Source: Stemphylium vesicarium (lineage: Eukaryota > Ascomycota > Dothideomycetes > Pleosporales > Pleosporaceae). From it: a stretch of 64,000 bases of DNA. The notes under the pieces were generated by a model. It did no database searches and was not told the DNA's origin. It worked only from the letters and a program-made list of their open reading frames with translations. The stretch lies in the NCBI GenBank assembly GCA_004380135.1, contig QXCR01000007.1, forward strand, positions 337,013 through 401,012. The letters run 5' to 3'. Position numbers and translations under genes: made by a program. Positions 46,545 to 55,522 of this stretch are shown here, piece by piece; the stretch's first letter is position 1, and each line of letters begins with the position of its first letter.

Positions 46545-48045
46545 TCAAAGCCTCGCCCCCTCCCTCAAAGGAACATCCCTCCACGCCTCCTCAAACCCAC
46601 AACTCCTCACCCAATGCGGTTCCCCACTCTCCACACTATCCACGGCCATGTGTGCAATATTCCTCCACATGCCCCCCTTAACCCTCCCGTTATACCCCTC
46701 CCTGCCCTCCCACTCCGTACACACAGCTTCTCCATTAGCAACAGCGCGGACAAGTTTGGCCGCATGTCCGTCATCCTGCACTCTATTCACCCTTCCAATC
46801 ACACCATCTAACCCGGAGTCCTTGGCAGGAACGTAGTCGATGATTTCCCGTGGAAGGAACTCGGGACAGCCACGAGACACGTACATGGTGATGTCGTTCC
46901 AGACCTTCCACTCTAGCAGACGGCGCTGCTGCGGTGGTGTGAGCGAGGAGCTGGGGCGCAGGAAGGCGGAGAAGAAGATGCTGCTGTTTAGGCAGTGCAT
47001 GAGGAAGAAGTCGAATTTTATGGCGTGAGGGGGGTGTTGCGATGATGCTGTTGCGAAGACTGTGCGTGTGTGGACGGTTAGTATGGGGTTTGTGTGAAGT
47101 ATAGAGGGAGAGGGAGGGAAAAACAAACCAGTAGCATCAATCATCTCCGCCGTCTTCTCCTCCAGCCCCTCTTTCTCACTAATCCAATACCCCGTCGCAG
47201 CCTCAATCATCTCCTCCTTTGCTCTCTTCAAAATCCCATCGCGGATCTTATTCGCATCGTCAAACTGTGCTGCATGGCGCAACTTGGGGTCTTGTCTACA
47301 CTCCTCTAGTATCTCAATGATACTCTTCTTCTTCTTGACACCTTCTCCTCCTCCTCCACCACCACCACCACCACCTCTCCGCTCTTTTACAGCATTCTCA
47401 CACCCCAAAAACAGCCCCGCCATCCAATTATCATGCACCGCCGCCTGTGCCAGCGCCTCGGCAATAACAGCCGGCTGCTGAAACTCAACCCCAAACCCCA
47501 GATGAATAATCGGATGCAAGAACCCCGCAAAAAGCCGCACCAACATATCATCCGCCGCAGGCGTCTCACTGAATAGATGCGTTTGCAACATAGCCTGCCA
47601 CCCGTTCCTTTCAATCTCTTGCTCAAAGTACACGAGGAAGTCGCGATAGTACTTTTCTTGGCCTAGGTACGAGGCGAAGCGGGTGGGGTCGTGCATGTCG
47701 TCCACAATGGATTCCTGGAGCGCTTCTGGCGGACGCTGGTAGCTGGCGTTGGTGTCGTAGGCGGTTTGCAGGTCTGCGGGGGAGGCGCCCAGGGCGAAGA
47801 GGGTGAGGAGGTGGTGGGCGATGTGGTTCTGAGAGCGGGGGTTGTAAGCTTCGTGTATTCCTCGACAGGTAGGTAGTAACCGTCGGACTTACGTGAAACC
47901 CGCTTTGGTTGAAAAAGATGTGGTGCTGCGAATGGTTGGTTTGGAGTAACTGGCTTGCCTTTTCCGCGCTCGAGGGCTGAAGCCTGTTGATGTGGAATTG
48001 CGGCTGCTGCGAGGCCGAGAGGTGGACTTTTGATGCTGTCGCCAT
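46545..48045 (-). CDS. Questin oxidase-like protein (DUF4243)
   Basis: Exons 48045-47893, 47828-47129 and 47059-46545, with introns of 64 and 69 bp (the second with a perfect TACTAAC branch site), give 455 residues. An in-frame ATG at 48168 would add 41 residues rich in Arg/Ser/Thr that could act as a mitochondrial presequence. Family features are HHIFFNQSGFH, NHIAHHLLTLFALGA, FASYLGQEKYYRDFLVYF, LHPIIHLGFGVEF, KFDFFLMHCLNSSIFF and a final WRNIAHMAVDS. Histidines recur throughout, as in questin oxidase (GedK), a Baeyer-Villiger-type enzyme opening anthraquinones. Many fungal relatives stand outside any cluster, as here, so the substrate is unknown. A run of ten glycines near residue 170, followed by lysines, is an odd insertion. 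Confidence 0.88.
47344..47381 (+). repeat. Trinucleotide (CTC/CAC) tract coding the poly-Gly run
   Basis: Imperfect CTC and CAC triplets on the plus strand encode ten consecutive glycines on the minus strand within the questin-oxidase-like gene. It is likely to vary in length between strains. Confidence 0.85.
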
Positions 48046-48665
48046 GGTTCGCAGAATCCTTGGCCTAGAGTTGCTTGAGAATCGCGGAGTGGTCTGGTCT
48101 GTTTTCAACGTTGAGGTGGCACTTGGTTTGGTGATGGCCACGGGTATGCGTGTGAATCGGGCAAACATTTACAAAAGAGAGGTTCAGCCTGCTTCAAGGT
48201 GAAGGCGCTCAAGTGATGCAACTTCTACGTATGCGGAGTGCAGCATTGTTATAATGTGTGGTCGTGTTCATGCGTCTGAGGTAATGCCATGCAACTGCTA
48301 TGACGTTTGTGGGGAAGCCTGCAGCCCGCTTAGTCGGATCGCCCCTCAATTACAAGTCATGAACGTGTCAGTTCGGTGGTTCGGCGGAAGCGTGACGCGA
48401 GGTTAGTAAGGCACTTCACTCAGCATGCGTTCTAGAACGGTAGTCGAATGGTAATGTTACAACAGGCTGTACTCTTATTGTTGTTTCCTAGTCATGAAGT
48501 AATACCCGATGTCCCCCCAAACACCTCGCTATGCGTCATATCGTGATAACAAGGAAACATAGATGCACCTGCAAAGACCTGGGCTTCTTCGCGGTTGGTC
48601 GCATCTTAATGTGGACATGACAAGACTCGCGCGTCCATCATACTCCAGCGCAATGTAGCACTGTC
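48046..48665. promoter_or_regulatory. Intergenic region between questin-oxidase-like gene and SGT1
   Basis: This is the promoter and possible extended N-terminus (to 48168) of the questin-oxidase-like gene, plus the SGT1 3' region. Nothing else is seen. Confidence 0.45.
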
Positions 48666-49799
48666 CTAATACTTCTTCGGCTCCATGCCCTCTGGCGGTT
48701 CGGGCACAACCTGCCTGCTACCGACATTGCTCCAGTCGGTACTCAGAACGGTACCGCCACTCTCCGAGTAACTCTTCATCATGGCACGCTGCTGCTCTGG
48801 CGTCGCCCCACTGTATAACTTCTTGAAAAAGTGCGACGTCTCATCGCCCTCAATATCGTCCTTGTCATCCAGATCGTTGACCACCACCTTGTCCCAGTTC
48901 TTCGCACCTGATTTAGAGGATGTGGGGTATGCGGGCGCTGTTTCCTTTGCAGAGACGGTCGAAGGCGCCTGGGATGTTGAAGCCGTGACAATATCGCCTT
49001 CTTCCCGCTCGAGGCTGCGCCATTTCACACCCGGGGTTGCCTTCTTCAGCAACAACTCTATTTTAGTGGACTTTATTTGGAATGACGAGCGCGAAGGGTC
49101 GATGGGTGCGAAGAGGGGGTCGGCCTGGTAGCTGTATTCGGAGGATTCGACGATGGGGAAAGAAACAAAGACGGACTCTGCTTCGATGTCTACGATGAGT
49201 TTGTCTTTTGGCACTCCCTTGGCCATGATGTTGAGCGTGACTGAGTCGGCGGTCTGGTACCAATCCGTCTTGATCTTCTCCTTGGGAGTCGGCGCAGGAG
49301 GTTTTGGGGCTTGCGTCGCAGGATCTTCGGTCTTGGCTGATGCGGGCGGTGCGGTCGCTGTCGTTGCGCTTGGTATCTCGGCGTCTGGTGTCTCCTTGAC
49401 GGTGACTGCCCTCTGCTCGTCGTCGGCCAAATTCTTGAGCTTAGTTGCGATCTTGGATTCCCAAATGGGCAGCATCTTGTCTTTGTCGTCGAGTCCCTTT
49501 ACGATGCGCAATAAGAAGTCTGCGTCTGCGTATTTTCCCAAGTGGTATAGTGCGACGGCGCGTCGAAACTGGGCATCCTTAATGAGCTCGCGTGAGCCGC
49601 GCTTCTTTGCAAGCACCACAGCAATGTCGGCATCGTTGAGGGATTCGGCGTATTTCGAGGTGCGTTGATAGGCTGTAGAGCGACCGATGTAGTACTTGAC
49701 TGCTGATGGGTTGACTTTCAGAGCCGTGGTGTAGTGTTGGATAGCTTCGTCGGGCTTGCTCGCGCTGAGGGCAGCGTCACCTTTGCGGGCGTCGTCCAT
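48666..49799 (-). CDS. sgt1: SGT1 co-chaperone (TPR-CS-SGS)
   Basis: A single exon of 377 residues starting at ATG 49799 (MDDARKGDAAL). Residues about 2-110 form TPR repeats (AIQHYTTALKVNPSAVKYYIG, with YQRTSKYAESLNDA). After an Ala/Pro/Thr linker, the CS domain (about 178-270) starts at KIKTDWYQTADSVTLNIMAKG and includes IEAESVFVSFP and GVKWRSLE. The C-terminal SGS domain has KNWDKVVVNDL, HFFKKLYSGATPEQQRAMM and SYSESGGTVLSTDW. Sgt1 works with Hsp90 and Skp1 in SCF ubiquitin ligase function and kinetochore (CBF3) assembly in yeast. All three modules are intact and of usual length. It lies about 540 bp downstream of the GH72 gene on the same strand. Confidence 0.97.
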   Translation of the reverse strand: MDDARKGDAALSASKPDEAIQHYTTALKVNPSAVKYYIGRSTAYQRTSKYAESLNDADIAVVLAKKRGSRELIKDAQFRRAVALYHLGKYADADFLLRIVKGLDDKDKMLPIWESKIATKLKNLADDEQRAVTVKETPDAEIPSATTATAPPASAKTEDPATQAPKPPAPTPKEKIKTDWYQTADSVTLNIMAKGVPKDKLIVDIEAESVFVSFPIVESSEYSYQADPLFAPIDPSRSSFQIKSTKIELLLKKATPGVKWRSLEREEGDIVTASTSQAPSTVSAKETAPAYPTSSKSGAKNWDKVVVNDLDDKDDIEGDETSHFFKKLYSGATPEQQRAMMKSYSESGGTVLSTDWSNVGSRQVVPEPPEGMEPKKY

Positions 49800-50340
49800 T
49801 GCGGCGGGGTAATGGAGCTAGAAGCGCAACTATGTTGGTGGAAGCGGTACGCAAGGGCTGTTGGGTTGTTCTATGAATTAATTTATCTGGGAATTATAGA
49901 GTCGAGGGCCATCAGGCAGCAGAGGTCGAATTTTGGAGTTTGGGTCGTGGAATTTGCTGTTGCGCCCGTGGAAGCTTCCATAGCTGCCTTCCAAAACCAG
50001 GGTCCAGACGCCGCACTAATTACCACCAACACTCAGTCAGTAGGCGGGGTCCAGTACCAACAGCTCACAGCGCGTTCCCCAAGAAGACTCACCTTATCCA
50101 TTCGCGACCACGTCACCGCACGTTCAAAACTTTCACAGCAAATGAATAGAATATCAAGTCATGTGTATATTACTACATAACGCAAAAAGGCCTGGGGCCT
50201 GACTGGTATATACGATGCCGAGCGAGGACAGTCAAAGAAAACTCCAGGACAAGAAAAACACAATGTTCCACATATCTATCCATACGTATGCTTACAGCTC
50301 ACCAGCCCCATTCCGCACACACTCCACACCATCAATCCAT
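49800..50340. promoter_or_regulatory. SGT1 promoter and GH72 3' region
   Basis: About 540 bp between two minus-strand genes. No reading frame of interest is seen. Confidence 0.45.
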
Positions 50341-51754
50341 CTAAAACAGAAGCACAGCACCAAAGATGGCGCTCGCGGCAATCATGCCAACGAAGCGAAG
50401 GGGCACGTCAAGACCAGCGGCAGCACCCTCACCACCGGAGTTGGAACCGCCAGTGGAGCCAGGCGCAGGAGAGCGGGTGGGCTCGCCAGATCCAGGCGTG
50501 GCAGTCGAATCGCTGGGCTCACCGGCAAAGTGAGAACCATCGCCGTCAAGACCGGGTCCGGCACCAGCACCGTCGTCCATGTACTTCATAGCGTTGCTAG
50601 GGATAGCAGGGAGGGCAGTACCCTCGACTTGCCAGTTGTCAGACTCAGCAGGGCACTCGGAAGCCTCGCCGTTCTCCTTGTAGCCACCGTCACCAGTGGG
50701 GTTGGCAGTGGCCTTGTAGGCCTTGGCGAGACGCTCAAAGTCAGCGTTAGGCTCAATGTCGCCGTTGTCGTTGACCTCGACGAGACCGTAGCCGTTGGGC
50801 TCAACTGTGTACTCGTAGACGAGACCACCGGAGTAGACGCCAGTCATGTTCTCAGAGTAGAGAGCCTCAATCTCGCCCCAGTTACGGGTGTTGGTGATGC
50901 AGCCGAACTCGGACAGGAAGATGGGCTTGCTGTAGGAGCTGTAGGTCTTGACCTTGGCGTCCCATCCGGACTGGGTGAAAGACGAGGGGTCGCACCAGGA
51001 GTAGTCGTTGAAGGCGAAGAAGTCGGAGCGCTCATCGTCGGTACCGCAGTTGAAGTAGAGTGCCTGCTCCTCAATGTTCTCAGAGACATCGGCAGCAGAG
51101 TATCCGACGGGAATGACACGGTTGTGGACGTTGGAGATGTACTGCTTCATGTCACGGGTAACGGCCTTGATGTAGGGAGCAGCGTTGGAGTTGTTCTTTG
51201 CGTTGATTACCTCGTTACCGGAGAAGAAGAGGAGCAAGTTGTTGTAGTCGGCAAAGGCGTCAATCGTAGCGAAGACGGACTGGAGGTACACGTCGTTGTA
51301 TGAGGTGTGGAGGGTGTCCTCGTTCTCACGGTTAAGAGAGTAGTCGGGCGTGTTGGCATCAAGGGCCAGGTAGATACCAGCGTCGTCGAGCATCTTCATG
51401 CCCTCGTCGTGGTTCTTGGAGTTGTCGATTGTGTAGATACGGATGGTGTTGATTCCGAGTGACTTGAAGTTCTCGACATCGCGCTTGAGGCCCTCAAGGT
51501 CAAGCAGAGGGTCAGCTGCGTCGGCCGCACCACCTATACATGTTGTCAGTATGCTGTTGTACGAACGTCGTCGCGCAAAACGTACCCGGCTGGTAAGCGA
51601 CACCGCGGACGTAGAAGCGCTCATCGCCAGCGAAGAAGGCGTTGCCCTTGACGGTGACGGGAGTCAGGTTTCCCTTGGACTGACGGGGAGCGAGGGCGGC
51701 GAGTGCGGGAGCGACAGCGGCTCCCAAAGCGGAGAGCATAATGCAGGCCTTCAT
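50341..51754 (-). CDS. GPI-anchored GH72 beta-1,3-glucanosyltransferase (GAS/GEL family)
   Basis: Exons 51754-51586 and 51533-50341, joined in phase 1 over a 52-bp intron, give 453 residues. A signal peptide (MKACIMLSALGAAVAPALAA) is followed by GH72 landmarks: NAFFAGDERFYVRGVAYQPG, LGINTIRIYTID, then the acid/base Glu164 in FFSGNEVINAKN and the nucleophile Glu265 in PIFLSEFGC. There is no CBM43/X8 module. The tail is Ser/Gly/Pro-rich and ends in a hydrophobic segment (FVGMIAASAIFGAVLLF), a GPI signal. These enzymes elongate beta-1,3-glucan in the cell wall. At the positions where the family has CKRD and NHDEC this protein has Leu72 (GLKRD) and Gly101 (NHDEG). The disulfide corresponding to Cys74-Cys103 of yeast Gas1 appears to be missing, while both catalytic residues are kept. 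Confidence 0.95.
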
Positions 51755-54218
51755 GGCTGCGACGTAAGGAAGAAGTTGAATTAAAACAGAAGTAGGACTG
51801 AGCGATTGGAAGTCTAACGAGTGACTGGTAAGTAGGAAAAGTGAACCTCACACAAAGAGCATTTGAATGTCGAAGCAGAAGCCGGGATGGCAAAAGTATT
51901 TGAAGCGGCAGCACACCAATGTCTTGGTGCCCCCGGGTGCTACATGTGGAACTTGCCAACCCCCATGGTTTGTCTGGCGCTGCTGCGCGCCAAGTCGGTG
52001 GGTGTTGGCAAGCCTGCAGGAATGGCGGAAACCAAGCAGCCAAGTCCATAGCCGTCAATTAGCAGATGCCCGCCCAGCCTTGGTCAGGGGCAACGGCGCA
52101 AATAAGTGGCAGGAGCACGCCTGGACGAGCCTCTAATAGCAAGTGAATTGCGCGTCCGATGAATTTCCGCTAGCCTACACAGCCTCGATGATGGACTCAA
52201 GACGTCTTTGCTGGTGGGCAATTTGCTGGTGTTGAGGCGATTTGGATGGCCTGAAACCGTAGAGCGCTTGGAACCTCGGAAGGAAAATCATGGCCAATAC
52301 AGCGCATCGGGGGTCATGGTAAAAGAAGTCTGTACCGCTGAAAAGCAGTCGCTGACGACACCGTTGCCGTGATACAGCCTTGGAGTGCCTTTGCGTTCTC
52401 GTGATACGGTTGAAGGTTTTGCTTATCGTATTGCGACGGCAATGCATTGCCGTCCATTCTTGCCACTCTTTGCGGCCCGTGGAGATCCGTAGCCCGGTCC
52501 AGTCAACAAAAAGAAAGCGGCCGGTGCATGCATCCACGACATGTCGGCTTTGACGAGCGAACCGGCAGATTCGCGAGGTTGGTAGTAGTAGGAGCTCTGG
52601 TGACAGCTGTCGCACGTCCGAGGCTGGCTACCGCGGCGCTGCAGATGTTCCGCCCGGCTGGTTCCTTCCGCCGCGCAATCGCCCCCCGCAAAACGCCTCC
52701 CACATGCACGTCACCAACCTCAGCATATCGTCGTCAAGACGTTTACCCAACACTTTTATTCTCCATGCTACTTTGATGCGTGGGCCTCGCTGAGTCATAT
52801 CCAACGTTTCATCGAGACTGCTACCGTGGTCTGCGGCAACAAGCAACGAGCGACAGACCCAGCTGCTTGTCTGTGCGTCGAAACCTAGATACGAAACTAT
52901 GTTGCAGTACCCAGGTTGGTCATCTAGGACGAATATTCTTTATGGTGTCTATCGGGTTGCTCTTTTGTCACAGCCAAGCATTCCATCTGCTCAGGTGATG
53001 CGACATGCGCGCTCTGTAGCCAACGCATCACCGTGTTCCAACTATACCTGCTCTCTCGCCAGGACAACTCTCCCATGTCAATCCCGTTAGACTATGCCGT
53101 CAGCAATGGCTTATTCTTCCTTAAAGGGCCGAGACATAGCTTGTGCACTCTTGATCCTGATCTCCAGTCCGCCTACTCGAAGGATAGCGCGATCGAAGAC
53201 TGGCTGTCACCATTGGTTGCTGCAGAAGAATACCATTTCACGTCGTTTGCGCTTCCAACTGGAGATGAGAATCAGTAGGGTTGGCGAAACCAGGTTCACA
53301 AATCAACGCGCCTGACTTACCCCGAACGACTATAGAAAGCTTTCGTATTCAGGTACGAAATTGCGGGCTTTGTTTGTACAACTTCTCGAGGACGATGACA
53401 TACTCCTCGTGTCTTGACCGACAAGCCCGTAAGATCGACTTGGCCCTGTAATTGACGCCGACATGAATCGGGCCGTATAAACGCGCTCACCATCTGCTCG
53501 GCAAAAGAAGACGGCTTCACCTACCTTGCTCGTCAGGGTACCTTTGCATGTGAAATGTTGCTGTCTCCCCATGTATAAAAGACCCCTGTCGATCGATCTG
53601 ATCTGATACTACCCCAGAGAAACTGCGTCCGTCCTACCCTGCGCATCAATTCCATACAACCGACTCCCAACTTCAAGACGAATCCGCCTCACTAACAAGC
53701 GCTTCAAAAAATACAACCCGTTCAGCGTTCTCCAATTTTCTTCGCGCCCAACCCATAGTTTCAAAATCTAGTCGCTATCACACTGCGTCTCCACAGACGA
53801 CAACTGCGCCGCACACGTAAACACCCCCTGGTCGCATAAAATGCGCCAACCCAACGAACCACAGCTAAACTGCAGGCGCCACGAACCATGCACATCACAT
53901 TCTAGTCCCTAGGTAACGAACCACCAGCCGCCAGCCGGGATGCGCGACCCAGAATAATAATAAAAAAGGTACCCAGGTAGATCAAGCCGCGTTTTAGTAG
54001 CACTGCTGGGTTGCGAAGTAACGCGGGTGAGGCGTAGTTGGAACTAGTCTAGTTGGAGAGGCGAGGGCGATGCGAGTGACAAAGGGAACAGAAGTCGGGG
54101 GGGATAAAGAGGGGCTTGGCCTGCCGCGCTGGGTTGTGAAGGGAAATGTAGTTCTGTCAACCATTACTTCCCGTAAAAGCCTATGTTTTCTCTCCCTCTC
54201 AATCGGATTTTTTAGTTT
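51755..54218. other. 2.5-kb divergent intergenic region, no supported gene
   Basis: This lies between the divergent GH72 and pepsin-like genes. Frames of up to about 146 codons on both strands lack features. The segment 53600-53900 is rich in A and C, like a fungal leader, but no coding exon follows it convincingly. Confidence 0.45.
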
Positions 54219-55321
54219 ATGCGAAATATGATCAACCGAGTCCTCCTCACTTGTCTGCCGCTTATGGCATGGGCTACATACCTCGATCCTTCCCTCCAAC
54301 AGCAAAAGCCGCTCTTGGATGCTGGTGGACAGCCATCCACTGCTGCTGCTCCTGCTGCGGCGGCGAAGCAAGATGTCATTTTGCCACTTACCGTACGCTT
54401 CTCCCTTTCCTCAAATGTCTTTGCATAACATCGAAGCGGTGGTTTCTGACAACAAGATAGTGGAACAACGACTTGGAATACAGCTTCCCTGCCCCGAACC
54501 TCAGCCCCAACTCCAACCCCGAATCTACAAGCACAAACACACGCATCCTACTATCCAGCATCTTCTCCACCTCCTACCCCAACAACGTCCACGCTGGTTC
54601 CAGAATCTCGATATCAATCCCCCTCGACGCATCAGCAGCAGGCTCGATATCCTTCTCCTCTTCTTCCTCTCATTCATCCTCCGCACTGCACCCCGATCTC
54701 CTCTTCCCCCTCCCTCAAACAGCACACGCATCCCACAGGCAAAAAGCAAAAATATCCTTATACTCCATCGGCGTGCGCAGAGGCGGTATGCTCGGTATGC
54801 CAGTCTCTGGCTTCGCGCCGCTCGATCTAGCCGACCCGTTTATTCGGCTGCCAAGGGAGATGTGGAATGTGCTTGTGTTGGCTGCGAAGCCAACGCTGAA
54901 GATACAAGCGAGGGGAGAAGGGGAGGAGATATTTGGGGTAGAGGGGCAGATGTGGAGTGTGGAGTGTGAAGGTAGAGGGAGGCTTCCTGATTTAGTGTTT
55001 GGGGTTCGTGGTGTGAGTGGGGAGGGGGTGGAGCTGGAGCAAGAGGATGGGGATGGGGGGGATGAGGAACGTATGGAGTTGAGGAAGAGGGATTGGGATG
55101 GCGACGAAGAGGAGGGGGAGTATGATGGAGAAGTACAGGAACTCGTTGTTACGCCCGCGCAGTATGTTATGCAGACTGTGGATGGGGAGTGTCTTCTTTT
55201 GGCCAGGGAGGCAGCGCAGAATGAAGAGGAAGATGGAGGTGTTGTGCTAGGATGGGCGGCGATGAGGGGACGGCAAGTAGTATTTGATTTTGAACAAGGG
55301 GTTATGAGTGTTGAGCTGTAG
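54219..55321 (+). CDS. Secreted protein resembling the C-terminal lobe of pepsin-type aspartic proteases, catalytic motifs absent
   Basis: Exons 54219-54392 and 54461-55321, joined in phase 0 over a 68-bp intron, give 344 residues. A signal peptide is visible (MRNMINRVLLTCLPLMAWA). After a Ser/Pro/Asn-rich region, the second half follows the order of a pepsin A1 C-lobe: PLDLADPFIRLPREMWNVL, then MWSVECEG, GRLPDLVFGVRG, VVTPAQYVMQTVDGECLLLA and VLGWAAMRGRQVVFDFEQG. Both cysteines of the usual C-lobe disulfide (VEC, GEC) are kept. The DTG/DSG catalytic triplet is replaced by DLA, and no N-lobe with its own DTG is present, so protease activity is not expected. A Glu/Asp-rich insertion of about 30 residues sits before VVTPAQY. 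The similarity is by eye and needs a profile search. Confidence 0.7.
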
Positions 55322-55522
55322 AAGAACAAGAGATGTGTGTAAGCTTATCCATTAGTTTGGGTAAATGCATGGTGTGCAGCGAGATAACTTCGTAGACCAA
55401 AAAGACTTCATCTCAAAAGCCACCATGTGAAGATTAGAAGAAATGCATAATGCTAAAGTTGTATATACCGCAATCATAAAAAACTACTCGAAAAGGGAGG
55501 AAAAAGACTCCGTCATCTTCCC

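Noticed and set aside
50215..51303. Open frame of 362 codons on the plus strand
   Set aside because: It is the antisense shadow of the GH72 glucanosyltransferase coding exon.
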